Assembly (NCBI GenBank): GCA_015059285.1
Contig: SVAS01000001.1
Coordinates: 132,217 to 196,216 of the forward strand
DNA from: Bacillota bacterium
GTDB lineage: Bacteria > Bacillota_I > Bacilli_A > RF39 > UBA660
Reading direction: 5' to 3'
DNA: 64,000 nt
In this document: piece after piece, positions 1 to 8,789 of the stretch
Position numbering within the stretch: position 1 is the stretch's first letter
Layout of the letters: each line of letters opens with the position of its first letter
Program-made: the position numbers and the translations under genes
Notes under the pieces: generated by a model
The model's database searches: none
What the model was told of the DNA's origin: nothing
The model's input: only the letters and a program-made list of their open reading frames with translations

Positions 1-2
1 AT

Positions 3-491
3 AAAATTATTAAAGATATTAATATGCCTAGAGGTAGTTTTTATTTATATTTTGAAAATAAAGAAGATATATATTTATATATTTTAGAAAATTATTTGAA
101 ATCATTTAAGAATGTTTTATTTGAGTTATTAAAAGAAAATAATAACGATATTTTTAAAAGCATGGTGTGTCTTTATGATTATATAGTAGATAATAAAAAG
201 TTAGACCATACTTTAATAACTAATATTTTTATTAATATGAATTCTAAACAAATAGAAATGGCTATTCCTAAACTTTTAAAAAAAGAAGTTGATGGTAGTA
301 TTATAAGTGCTACAGATTTTAAAAATTATAATGTAGAAGAAGATGAAATAGAAGTAATTATGAGTATTTTATTTCCTCTTTTATTTATGAGTATAGGAAA
401 AACTTATTCTAATACTTGTGATAAAAAAAATGTTAGAGAATTTTATATTAAACAAATAAATATAATTAAAAAGGGATTAGAAAGGAGATAA
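3..491 (+). CDS. TetR-family transcriptional regulator, 5' truncated by window edge
   Basis: The reading frame is open back to the window edge, and the residues before the first ATG (KIIKDIN) continue into the typical end of a TetR recognition helix (RGSFYLYFENKEDI), so the start lies outside the window. The rest is an all-helical ligand-binding domain without a recognisable ligand class. It ends two bases before an ABC exporter gene, so it very probably controls the two exporter genes that follow in the same operon; this role is inferred from position. No operator can be assigned because the upstream region is missing. Confidence 0.85.
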   Translation, partial: KIIKDINMPRGSFYLYFENKEDIYLYILENYLKSFKNVLFELLKENNNDIFKSMVCLYDYIVDNKKLDHTLITNIFINMNSKQIEMAIPKLLKKEVDGSIISATDFKNYNVEEDEIEVIMSILFPLLFMSIGKTYSNTCDKKNVREFYIKQINIIKKGLERR

Positions 492-493
492 TT

Positions 494-2689
494 ATGTTCA
501 AAATATTTAAATATTTAAAAACATCTATTATTTCAATTTTAATAATAATGGGATTATTAATATGTCAAGCAAATTTAGATTTAGCTTTGCCTGATTACAC
601 ATCTAAAATAATTAATATTGGTATCCAACAAAATGGTATAGAAAATGCTGCTTTAGAAGTTATTAGTGAAAGTACTTTTAATGAAATTTCTATTTTAGTT
701 GATTTTGAAGAGTTAGAATATTTAAAAGAAAACTATAAATTAATTAAAAAAGGAAATTCTAAATATATAAAAGAATATCCTATTTTAAAAGATGAAAATG
801 TATATTTATTAAATACTAAAAAAATAGATAAAATAGATGAAATATTAACTAATGCTTTTTCTTTGTTTTATGTAAGTGATATGCTTACAAAAATGGAAAA
901 CAATTCATTTAACATACCAGCAGGTATGAATTTAATTGATATGCTAACTAATATGGATGAGACTACAAAAGAAGAAACTATTAAAAAACTTGAAGACATT
1001 CTTTCTAATATGCCAGATACTATACTAAATTCATCTGCCATAGAATTTGTAAAAAACGAATATGAAAAAGTTGGTATTAATTTAGGTAAAATGCAAACAA
1101 ATTATATAATAACTAGTGGTGCTAAAATGCTTGGAATAGCACTTCTTATTATGCTAGTTGCAATAGGAGTTACTTTCTTTGGTTCTCGTTTAGCTGCAAA
1201 ACTAGCATATACTTTAAGAAGTAAAGTATTTGAAAAAATTGTTCATTTTTCTAAAAGTGAAATCAAAAAATTTGGTACAGCATCTTTAATAACAAGAACA
1301 ACTAATGATATCCAACAAATACAACAAGTAGTAGTATTTTTAATGCGTATAGTTTTTTATGCTCCAATTATAGCTATTGGCGGTATTTTAAAAACAACAT
1401 CTGCAGATAAATCAATGTTATGGATTATTGTTTTAGCAGTAATAACATTATTTATTATTTTAGGTACACTTTTTATAGTAACGTTGCCTAAGTTTACAAA
1501 ACTACAAGTTTTAATTGATAAATTAAATTTAGTAGCAAGAGAAACTTTATCAGGTATTCCTGTTATCAGAGCTTTTAGTAATGAAAAACATGAAGAAGAA
1601 AGATTTGATAAAGCAAATAAAACTTTAACGAAAGTAAATCTATTTGTTAATAGAACAATGGCTTTAATGATGCCTTTAATGATGCTTCTTATGAATGTTG
1701 TTTGTATAGCTATTGTATGGTATGGTGCTGTTGGAGTAGATAGTGGTACTATTCAAGTAGGAGATATTTTAGCATATATTCAATATTCTATGCAAATAAT
1801 TATGGCTTTCTTAATGATTTCTATGGTATCAATTATGCTACCAAGAGCAAATGTTTCTGCTAAAAGAATAGTTGAAATATTAGAAACAAAAGACACAATA
1901 ATTGATCCAAAAGAAGAACAAGAATTTGATGAAACTAAAAAAGGTTTAGTGGAATTTAAAAATGTATGTTTTAGATACCCAGATGCTAGTGAAGATATAA
2001 TTACTGATGTCAATTTTAAAGCATTACCTGGAACTACTACGGCTCTTATTGGTTCTACGGGAAGTGGAAAAAGTACTTTGATTAATCTTATTCCAAGATT
2101 TTTTGATGTGACAGAAGGTTCTATTTTAATTGATGGAGTAGATATTAGAAATATAAATCAAGAAACATTAAGAAATAAAATTGGTTATGTACCACAAAAA
2201 GGGATACTATTTAGTGGTAATATTGAAAGTAATGTTAAATATGGGAATAAAAGTGTAACTTTTAAACAAATGGAAGAAGCCGCAAAAATTGCTCAAGCTA
2301 CAGATTTTATTGAAGCTAAACCAAAAAAATATAAAGAAAGTATTGCACAGGGTGGGACTAATGTATCAGGTGGACAAAGACAAAGACTTGCAATTGCAAG
2401 AGCACTTGCTACTAATCCAGATATACTTATTTTTGATGATAGTTTTTCCGCACTTGATTTTAAAACAGATGCTAAACTTAGAAAAGAACTATCTAAAGTT
2501 ACAAAAGATAAAACAGTATTTATTGTAGCTCAAAGAATTTCTACTATCATGAATGCTGAACAAATTATAGTTTTAAATGAAGGAAAAGTAGTGGGAATAG
2601 GAACACATAAAGAATTAGTTAAATCTTGTGAAGTTTACCGTGAAATCGCACTTTCCCAAATAGGAGAGGAGGAGATAAATAATGGCTAG
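494..2689 (+). CDS. ABC multidrug exporter half-transporter, degenerate-site subunit (TMD-NBD fusion)
   Basis: A 731-residue type IV ABC exporter half: one N-terminal membrane helix, a long extracellular insert of roughly 150 residues, the remaining helices, then an ATPase domain. Walker A is GSTGSGKST, the signature is VSGGQ, and Walker B is ILIFDD, so the catalytic glutamate is an aspartate. In heterodimeric exporters such as TM287/288 and LmrCD the subunit with the altered Walker B pairs with a partner carrying an altered signature, which is what the next gene has. Start ATG follows AAAGGAGATAATT. It overlaps the next gene by 8 bp, implying coupled translation. Substrate unknown. Confidence 0.92.
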   Translation: MFKIFKYLKTSIISILIIMGLLICQANLDLALPDYTSKIINIGIQQNGIENAALEVISESTFNEISILVDFEELEYLKENYKLIKKGNSKYIKEYPILKDENVYLLNTKKIDKIDEILTNAFSLFYVSDMLTKMENNSFNIPAGMNLIDMLTNMDETTKEETIKKLEDILSNMPDTILNSSAIEFVKNEYEKVGINLGKMQTNYIITSGAKMLGIALLIMLVAIGVTFFGSRLAAKLAYTLRSKVFEKIVHFSKSEIKKFGTASLITRTTNDIQQIQQVVVFLMRIVFYAPIIAIGGILKTTSADKSMLWIIVLAVITLFIILGTLFIVTLPKFTKLQVLIDKLNLVARETLSGIPVIRAFSNEKHEEERFDKANKTLTKVNLFVNRTMALMMPLMMLLMNVVCIAIVWYGAVGVDSGTIQVGDILAYIQYSMQIIMAFLMISMVSIMLPRANVSAKRIVEILETKDTIIDPKEEQEFDETKKGLVEFKNVCFRYPDASEDIITDVNFKALPGTTTALIGSTGSGKSTLINLIPRFFDVTEGSILIDGVDIRNINQETLRNKIGYVPQKGILFSGNIESNVKYGNKSVTFKQMEEAAKIAQATDFIEAKPKKYKESIAQGGTNVSGGQRQRLAIARALATNPDILIFDDSFSALDFKTDAKLRKELSKVTKDKTVFIVAQRISTIMNAEQIIVLNEGKVVGIGTHKELVKSCEVYREIALSQIGEEEINNG

Positions 2690-4493
2690 AGGTCCAATGA
2701 AAAAAAATCATACAATTGAAGATGATAAAGTTAAAGATTTTAGAGGAACTTTAAAAAAATTAATTCATTATGTTAAAAGACATAGATTAGCTATTATTTT
2801 AATTTCTATCTTTGCTTTACTTAGTACAGTATTTTCAATTATAGGCCCTAATATTTTGGGAAATGTAACCACAGAAATATTTAATGGCTTAATTTTAAAA
2901 ATAACAGGGCAAGGGACTATGAATTTTACTTTCATAAAAAATACTTTATTAATTCTACTAGGTTTATATGTATTTTCATCAGTTTGTTCATTTATTCAAA
3001 GCTATATTATGAGTACTATATTTTGTAAGATGTCTTATGAATTAAGACAAGATATAAGTACTAAATTACATAAATTACCTCTTTCGTATTTTGAAAGAAA
3101 GACACATGGAGAAGTCCTTTCAAGAATAACTAATGATGTGGATACATTATCTTCAAATTTAAGTCAAGCTGTAAGTGAATTCGTATCTTCAGTCGCAACC
3201 TTAATAGGGACTTTAATTATGATGTTTAGAATAAGTGGTTCTATGACTATCGCATCTATTTTAGTTTTACCACTTTCTGTTATTTTAATGGGATTAATTA
3301 TGAGTAAATCTCAAAAATATTTTAACAAACAACAAAAAAATCTAGGCGATATGAATGGAATAGTAGAAGAGACTTATGGTGGTCATGATGTTGTTAAAGT
3401 ATTTAATCATGAAGATGAATCGATTGAAGAATTTAATAAAATTAATGATAAACTATATCAATCAGGATGGAAAAGTCAATTTATAGCAACCACAATGCAT
3501 CCGCTTATGAATTTCGTTGGTAATATTAATTATGTTTTAGTTTCTATATATGGTGGCTATTTAGTAATCAAAAGTAAAATACAAGTGGGAAATATTTTAT
3601 CTTTCTCACAATATGTTAGAAATTTAAATCATTCCGCATCTAATATGGCTCAAATATTTTCATTATTACAACCAACGATTGCAGCTGCTGAAAGAATATT
3701 TGAATTTTTAGATGAAAAAGAAGAAGTAGACGATATTTTAAATCCTGTTAGTGTAGAAAATATTAAAAGTGAAATCGAATTTAAAAATGTTCATTTTGGT
3801 TATAATCCAGATAAAATAGTTATTAATGATTTTAGTGCTAAAATAAAAGAAGGTCAAAAAATTGCTATAGTAGGACCTACTGGGGCAGGTAAAACAACAA
3901 TGGTAAAATTACTTATGCGTTTTTATGATGTAAATAGTGGTGAAATATTAATAGATGGTCATAATATTAAGGATTTTAAAAGAAATGAACTTAGAAGTTT
4001 ATTTGGAATGGTTTTACAAGATACATGGCTTTATAATGGAACTATTGCAGATAATATTCGCTACGGTAAATTAGATGCTAGTTTAGAAGAAGTAAAAGAT
4101 GCATGTCGTGCTGCTAGTGTTCATCATTTTGTTAAAACTTTACCTGATACTTATAACATGATTTTAAATGAAGAAAGCGATAATATTTCTAGTGGACAAA
4201 AACAATTATTTACAATTGCACGTGTAATTTTAGCTAATCCTAAAATACTAATTTTAGATGAAGCAACTAGTAGTGTTGATACGAGAACAGAAATTCTTAT
4301 TCAAAATGCTATGGATAAACTTATGGAAGGTAGAACAAGTTTTATTATTGCTCACAGACTTTCTACCATTAAAAATGCTGATTTAATATTAGTTATGGAT
4401 AAAGGAGATATTGTTGAACAAGGAACACATAAAGAACTATTAAATAAAGATGGTTTTTATGCTAAACTTTATAATTCACAATTTGAAAAATAA
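2682..4493 (+). CDS. ABC multidrug exporter half-transporter, consensus-site subunit (TMD-NBD fusion)
   Basis: A 603-residue ABC exporter half with an N-terminal six-helix membrane domain and a C-terminal ATPase. Walker A is GPTGAGKTT and Walker B is canonical (ILILDEATSSVD), but the signature is NISSGQ instead of LSGGQ. Together with the preceding subunit this gives one complete and one degenerate ATP site, the arrangement of heterodimeric drug or lipid exporters. The start overlaps the end of the partner gene by 8 bp. A terminator follows directly, closing the TetR-exporter operon. Confidence 0.93.
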   Translation: MARGPMKKNHTIEDDKVKDFRGTLKKLIHYVKRHRLAIILISIFALLSTVFSIIGPNILGNVTTEIFNGLILKITGQGTMNFTFIKNTLLILLGLYVFSSVCSFIQSYIMSTIFCKMSYELRQDISTKLHKLPLSYFERKTHGEVLSRITNDVDTLSSNLSQAVSEFVSSVATLIGTLIMMFRISGSMTIASILVLPLSVILMGLIMSKSQKYFNKQQKNLGDMNGIVEETYGGHDVVKVFNHEDESIEEFNKINDKLYQSGWKSQFIATTMHPLMNFVGNINYVLVSIYGGYLVIKSKIQVGNILSFSQYVRNLNHSASNMAQIFSLLQPTIAAAERIFEFLDEKEEVDDILNPVSVENIKSEIEFKNVHFGYNPDKIVINDFSAKIKEGQKIAIVGPTGAGKTTMVKLLMRFYDVNSGEILIDGHNIKDFKRNELRSLFGMVLQDTWLYNGTIADNIRYGKLDASLEEVKDACRAASVHHFVKTLPDTYNMILNEESDNISSGQKQLFTIARVILANPKILILDEATSSVDTRTEILIQNAMDKLMEGRTSFIIAHRLSTIKNADLILVMDKGDIVEQGTHKELLNKDGFYAKLYNSQFEK

Positions 4494-4510
4494 ATTATAA
4501 TTTAAAAAAT

Positions 4511-4542
4511 GATATGCTACTATTTTTGTAGTATATCTTTTT
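4511..4542 (+). terminator. Rho-independent terminator of the TetR-ABC operon
   Basis: Arms GATATGCTAC and GTAGTATATC (one G-U pair) around a 7-base loop, followed by TTTTTA. Confidence 0.85.
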
Positions 4543-4550
4543 ATATGTGA

Positions 4551-4744
4551 TTTATGTTATAGAAACCACTTTAAATAAACCTTTATGTATAATAAAAGTG
4601 TCAATGATAGTAAAGTAAAACATAATGTTATTGACACTAAAATATTTATGTTATAAAATTAATCTAGAACAATATGTTATACAAGATAAAAATGTATAAA
4701 AGAATAAAACTTGTTCAAGATAAGAAAGAGGGAGTGGAAAGAAA
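4551..4744 (+). promoter_or_regulatory. Promoter and structured leader of prepilin gene 1 (copy 1 of a duplicated element)
   Basis: A sigmaA-type promoter is visible: TTGACA at 4631-4636, a 17-bp spacer and TAAAAT at 4654-4659, leaving a leader of about 80 nt. The -35 lies in the right arm of an inverted repeat, GTGTCAAT (4598-4605) with ATTGACAC (4630-4637). Within the leader GAACAA and TTGTTC can pair. The 9-mer TATGTTATA occurs three times. The same layout recurs before prepilin gene 2, so this is a conserved regulatory unit; which factor acts on it is unknown. Confidence 0.7.
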
Positions 4745-5803
4745 ATGAATAAAAAAGGATTTACGTTAATTGAACTGTTAGCAGTAATCGTAATACTAGC
4801 AATTATAGCACTAATCGCAGTACCAGTAATTATGAATATAATAAGTAGTGCAAGAAAGAGTGCATTTGAGGATACTGCGTATGGACTAATTGATGCAGGA
4901 GAAATGTATTATGCAAGTTCATTATTAGAAAATGGAATGGCTTCAGATGTAGAGTTCACAATTGAAGATGGAAAGTTTGTAGGAGAAAACAAACTAGAAG
5001 TAAAAGGGGCACTTCCAACAAATGGAAAAATAACTGTAACAAAAGATGGACGTGTTGCAATAGCCGTAAATAATGGAGCGCATTGTGTAACAAAAGCAAC
5101 AAGCGAAAGCGCTATAACAACAGTAAAATATGAAGGAAGCTGTGAATATAAAAAAGCAGCAAATCCAATCATTACATCAACAGCAACATGTATCACAAAT
5201 GAAAACGAAACATGTAGTTTAGATGCAATCAAAGCAGGAATAGCAGTAAATGTTAAAGTAAACGCTAAAGAAGAAGCGAAGACATTCTATGTAGTAAAAG
5301 ATGATGCTACAACTAACACATTAACATTAATCATGGATAGAAACGTGGATGAAAACACAGTAGCATGGATCAGTGAAAAAGACTATGGATGTGGAGAAAC
5401 AGGAGATTATTGTTCAACAAACGAAAAAGGTCCACTAACAGCGTTAAATTACTTAGAAAGTAAAACAAGTAGTTGGACAAATATCCCAGCAAAAACATAT
5501 ACATTAGCAGACGATCAAGGACAATACACAATAGAAAGAACAAATGCAAGAGCTCGAATGTTAACACATGACGAAGCAATAGATTTATTAGGATGTGTAG
5601 ATTATGGTGTTGGATGTCCAGCATGGTTGTATGGAAATTTATCCAACCCACCATATGGTTTTTGGCTAAGCTCTGCTTATGTGGACGGTGGTGACTTCGC
5701 TTGGTATGTGAACAACGATGGTAGTTTTTTCTTCTACAATGTCTATCATGGCAGTGACTATGGTGTTCGTCCAGTAATAGAAATACAAAAAACGATTATT
5801 TAA
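4745..5803 (+). CDS. Prepilin-like protein with C-terminal DUF6273-type tail (1)
   Basis: A 352-residue protein starting with a class III/type IV prepilin signal: short basic leader, cleavage site KKG^FTLIELLAV, then a hydrophobic helix (about residues 8-30). The middle is a pilin-like globular region containing several cysteines; the last ~150 residues (LIMDRN..., GPxTALNYLES, WLSSAY...GVRP) resemble the DUF6273 domain often found at the end of surface proteins. The last 35 codons before GVRP are almost all NNY, unlike the A-ending codons of the rest of the gene, suggesting a diversified tail. No pilus assembly ATPase, peptidase or reverse transcriptase gene is in the window. Role as surface-displayed pseudopilin is inferred. 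Confidence 0.8.
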   Translation: MNKKGFTLIELLAVIVILAIIALIAVPVIMNIISSARKSAFEDTAYGLIDAGEMYYASSLLENGMASDVEFTIEDGKFVGENKLEVKGALPTNGKITVTKDGRVAIAVNNGAHCVTKATSESAITTVKYEGSCEYKKAANPIITSTATCITNENETCSLDAIKAGIAVNVKVNAKEEAKTFYVVKDDATTNTLTLIMDRNVDENTVAWISEKDYGCGETGDYCSTNEKGPLTALNYLESKTSSWTNIPAKTYTLADDQGQYTIERTNARARMLTHDEAIDLLGCVDYGVGCPAWLYGNLSNPPYGFWLSSAYVDGGDFAWYVNNDGSFFFYNVYHGSDYGVRPVIEIQKTII

Positions 5804-5824
5804 AATCAAATATTAGAATAAAAT

Positions 5825-5850
5825 AAAAGATGATGCAAGTCATCTTTTTA
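5825..5850 (+). terminator. Rho-independent terminator after prepilin 1
   Basis: Perfect 9-bp arms AAAAGATGA and TCATCTTTT, 6-base loop, T-rich tail. Confidence 0.85.
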
Positions 5851-5977
5851 TAATATTTTTAAAACTAAGCTTTTTTCTACGTAAATGTTAATAAAAAACT
5901 TATAAATTTACAAGAATAAGTTTACTTAAAGTGTATAATTGTGATAAAATGAAAGCAAATATAAGAGGTGGGGCAGT

Positions 5978-6499
5978 ATGGAAAAATATGTACCAGATGT
6001 TTATCAAAAAAGTATATATACTATAAATTATAATAAATTAAAAAATAATGGGATTAAATGTTTATTGTTTGATTTAGATAATACTTTAGTTCCTTATAGA
6101 ACTAAAGTACCAACTAATAAAATAATAGAATTATTTAATGGTTTAAAAGAACAAGGATTTAAAGTGGTATTGTTTTCTAATAGCAGTCGTAAAAGATTGA
6201 AACCATTTAAAGAATTGTTAGAAGTTGATTGTTGTGCAAGAGCATGGAAACCATCTCCTAAAAAATTTGTTAAAGTAATTGAAGAATTAGGATTTAATAT
6301 TAGTGAAGTTGCTATTATAGGAGATCAAATTTTAACCGATGTATTAGGTGGTAATAGAGTAGGTATTACAACAATACTTATTAATCCTATTAGTAAGAAA
6401 GATTATTTTTTAACTTATATTAATAGAATAAGAGAAAAACATAAAATAAGAAAATTAAGTAAGTTAGATTTATTTTATAAAGGAAAATATTATGAATAA
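5978..6499 (+). CDS. yqeG: YqeG family HAD-IIIA phosphatase
   Basis: A 173-residue HAD-superfamily protein of the size of YqeG. Motif I is DLDNTLVPY, motif II is the FSNSS segment, a lysine precedes the acidic motif GDQILTDVLGGNRVG. The partner gene yqeH overlaps its 3' end by 8 bp, which is the conserved Bacilli order yqeG-yqeH; the downstream genes usually found in that cluster (aroE, yhbY, nadD, yqeK, rsfS) are absent here, replaced by a prepilin gene. Exact substrate of YqeG proteins is not established. Start ATG is preceded by GAGGTGGGG. Confidence 0.93.
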   Translation: MEKYVPDVYQKSIYTINYNKLKNNGIKCLLFDLDNTLVPYRTKVPTNKIIELFNGLKEQGFKVVLFSNSSRKRLKPFKELLEVDCCARAWKPSPKKFVKVIEELGFNISEVAIIGDQILTDVLGGNRVGITTILINPISKKDYFLTYINRIREKHKIRKLSKLDLFYKGKYYE

Positions 6500-7472
6500 A
6501 TGTTTAGGATGTGGTAGTTTACTTCAGTATGATAATCCCAACTTAGAAGGTTATACAAGTAATAAAGATGCTACTTATTGTGAAAGATGTTTTAGAATTA
6601 AAAACTATGGAGATTATAAAAGTATTGTTAAAGATAATAATACTTTTATTAATATTTTAAAAGAAATAAATAATACTAAATCGTTAGTTCTATTAGTAGT
6701 TGATATATTTAATTTGCCAGAAAATTTTGATGTTATAGTGGGTAATATTAATAATCCTATATTATTGGTTTTAACAAAAAGAGATATTCTTCCTAAATCA
6801 ATTTATGAAGAAAAATTACTAAATTATATGGATAATTATAATTTAAAGGTATTAGATAAAATAATTGTTAGTAGTAATAAAAATTATCAATTAGATGAAT
6901 TAATATCTAAAATAAAAATGTATCAAACCGATGATAAAGTTTATGTTGTTGGTTATACTAATGCAGGTAAATCCACTCTTATTAATAAACTTTTATATAA
7001 TTATTCTAACGTATTACCAACAATTACAACCAGTCTACTTCCATCAACTACTTTAAATAGTATTGAAATAAAATTAGATGATAAACTTACTTTAATAGAT
7101 ACTCCTGGATTACTTGAAGAAAACACTATAGATAATTTTATTGATGTAAACTTACTAAAAAAAGTAACGCCTAAAAAAGCTATAAAACCAATAACATATC
7201 AAGTTAAAACTAAACAATTTATTATAATAGAAAATTTAGCAAAATTATCGCTTAAAGATAATAACATTACTATATTTATGTCTAATGATTTAAAAATTGA
7301 ACGTTATTTTAAAGATAAAGAATTAGAATTAGAAACAAAACAAATTGAAGTAGAAGCAGGATATGATTTAGTTATTAGTGGGTTAGGATTTATTAAGTTT
7401 ACTAAAAAGGAAATAATAGAAATAAGTGTTTTAAAGGGTGTTAAAGTATATACAAGAAAATCATTTATTTAA
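6492..7472 (+). CDS. yqeH: YqeH circularly permuted ribosome-assembly GTPase
   Basis: A 326-residue GTPase with the YqeH layout: an N-terminal four-cysteine zinc finger (CLGCGSLLQ ... CERC), then permuted G motifs, G4 TKRD and G5 SSNK before G1 GYTNAGKST and G3 DTPG. A C-terminal domain of about 100 residues follows. In Bacillus, YqeH is needed for 30S subunit maturation. It is translationally coupled to yqeG by an 8-bp overlap. Confidence 0.95.
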   Translation: MNKCLGCGSLLQYDNPNLEGYTSNKDATYCERCFRIKNYGDYKSIVKDNNTFINILKEINNTKSLVLLVVDIFNLPENFDVIVGNINNPILLVLTKRDILPKSIYEEKLLNYMDNYNLKVLDKIIVSSNKNYQLDELISKIKMYQTDDKVYVVGYTNAGKSTLINKLLYNYSNVLPTITTSLLPSTTLNSIEIKLDDKLTLIDTPGLLEENTIDNFIDVNLLKKVTPKKAIKPITYQVKTKQFIIIENLAKLSLKDNNITIFMSNDLKIERYFKDKELELETKQIEVEAGYDLVISGLGFIKFTKKEIIEISVLKGVKVYTRKSFI

Positions 7473-7499
7473 ACAGTTAACAATCGTTAGCTGTTTTTA
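7472..7499 (+). terminator. Rho-independent terminator of yqeGH
   Basis: Arms AACAGTTAAC and GTTAGCTGTT (one G-U), AATC loop, T tail. Confidence 0.8.
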
Positions 7500-7506
7500 T
7501 ATGCAA

Positions 7507-7702
7507 TTTATGTTATAAAAAACACTCTAAGTAAAATTTTCTGTAAAATAAAAATGTTAATGATAGTAAAATAAAACATAATGTTATTGACACTAAAATA
7601 TTTATGTTATAAAATTATTCTAGAACAATATGTTATACAAACTAAACAAATGCATAAAAGAATAAAAATTGTTTAAGATAAAATAAGAAGGAGTGGAATA
7701 GT
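7507..7702 (+). promoter_or_regulatory. Promoter and structured leader of prepilin gene 2 (copy 2 of a duplicated element)
   Basis: Same arrangement as before prepilin gene 1: TTGACA at 7587-7592, 17-bp spacer, TAAAAT at 7610-7615, and long near-identical blocks such as AAAACATAATGTTATTGACA. The leader stem is kept with a compensating wobble (GAACAAT with ATTGTTT). The upstream inverted repeat is partly decayed (ATGTTAAT instead of GTGTCAAT). Confidence 0.7.
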
Positions 7703-8686
7703 ATGAAGAAAAAAGGATTTACCTTAATTGAGTTACTAGCAGTAATAGTAATACTAGCGATAATAGCACTTATAGCAGTACCAGTTATAATGAATATTAT
7801 AAGTAGTGCAAGAGAAAATGCATTTAAAGATACTATGTATGGAATAGTAAAAGCAGGAGAATTATATTATGCTGAGGAGTTATTAACAGAAGATGGGATG
7901 ACAGAAGATATAACATTTACATTCACAGAAGATGGAGTAAGTCCATCAGGATTAAATATAAAAGGAAGTTTACCAACAAGTGGTTCTATGACAGTGACAA
8001 AAGAAGGGAAAATAATATTAAATGCAACAGATGGTGTACATACAGCAACAAAAGAAGAAGATAATGAAGAAATAAAAGTTGTAAAAAAAGAAGAAATAGG
8101 AGAAACACCAGAAGCCCCTATAGAAAAAACACTAAGTGAACTTGCAAAAACAAATGATTTTGCAACAAGTATAGATGCGTGTGCAACAAGTGGTACTTGT
8201 GCAGTAGGAACAAAATTTGCTCTAGAAGTCGCACCAGGTAATATTCAAAATTTCTATGTGATAAGTGATACAGATAATACTGTGACATTATTGATGGATA
8301 GAAATATAGATGAAACAACAGTAACGTGGTCAACAACAAGTGATAATATGAACGGTCCAGACGCCGCTTTGAATTATTTAGAAAGTCAGACTACAGGATG
8401 GACAAATATAGTAGCTAAGGACTTTACATTAACAGATAGTGTATATGGAACGATTACAAGACAAAATGTGCGTACAAGAATGTTAACAGAAACAGAGGCA
8501 GAAAAGATTGTTTATACTTATGATTGGTCTTATGCAAATTTAACTGCTCCAACATATGGATATTGGACGAGCTCTGCTTATGGAGAATTTGCTTCAGGTG
8601 TTGATGACGTTGGTGGTATTTCCACCTATGCTGTTTACGATGATGTTGGCAATGGGGTTCGCCCAGTAATAGAACTTTCAAAATAA
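7703..8686 (+). CDS. Prepilin-like protein with C-terminal DUF6273-type tail (2)
   Basis: A 327-residue paralogue of the prepilin at 4745: the first 40 residues are nearly identical (KKKGFTLIELLAVIVILAI...), the central region is shorter and has fewer cysteines, and the last ~130 residues again show LLMDRN, GPDAALNYLES, YWTSSAY and GVRPVIE. The tail between SSAY and GVRP differs almost completely from paralogue 1 and again consists nearly only of NNY codons. Start ATG follows AGAAGGAGTGGAAT. Surface role and diversification are inferences. Confidence 0.8.
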   Translation: MKKKGFTLIELLAVIVILAIIALIAVPVIMNIISSARENAFKDTMYGIVKAGELYYAEELLTEDGMTEDITFTFTEDGVSPSGLNIKGSLPTSGSMTVTKEGKIILNATDGVHTATKEEDNEEIKVVKKEEIGETPEAPIEKTLSELAKTNDFATSIDACATSGTCAVGTKFALEVAPGNIQNFYVISDTDNTVTLLMDRNIDETTVTWSTTSDNMNGPDAALNYLESQTTGWTNIVAKDFTLTDSVYGTITRQNVRTRMLTETEAEKIVYTYDWSYANLTAPTYGYWTSSAYGEFASGVDDVGGISTYAVYDDVGNGVRPVIELSK

Positions 8687-8699
8687 GTATTAATATAAG

Positions 8700-8727
8700 C
8701 AATTGATTATTATATCAATTGTTTTTT
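8700..8727 (+). terminator. Rho-independent terminator after prepilin 2
   Basis: Perfect arms CAATTGAT and ATCAATTG, 6-base loop, TTTTTT tail. Confidence 0.85.
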
Positions 8728-8789
8728 CTTGAAAGAAAAAGTAAATTGGTATATAATTGATTTATAAATAATAATTGGGAGTTGGTAAT

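Noticed and set aside
1780-2013. Minus-strand ORF and the other antisense ORFs of the track (for example 4909-5232, 5370-5654, 21273-21596, 45701-46150)
   Set aside because: They lie wholly inside well-supported genes on the other strand or frame and have low-complexity products.
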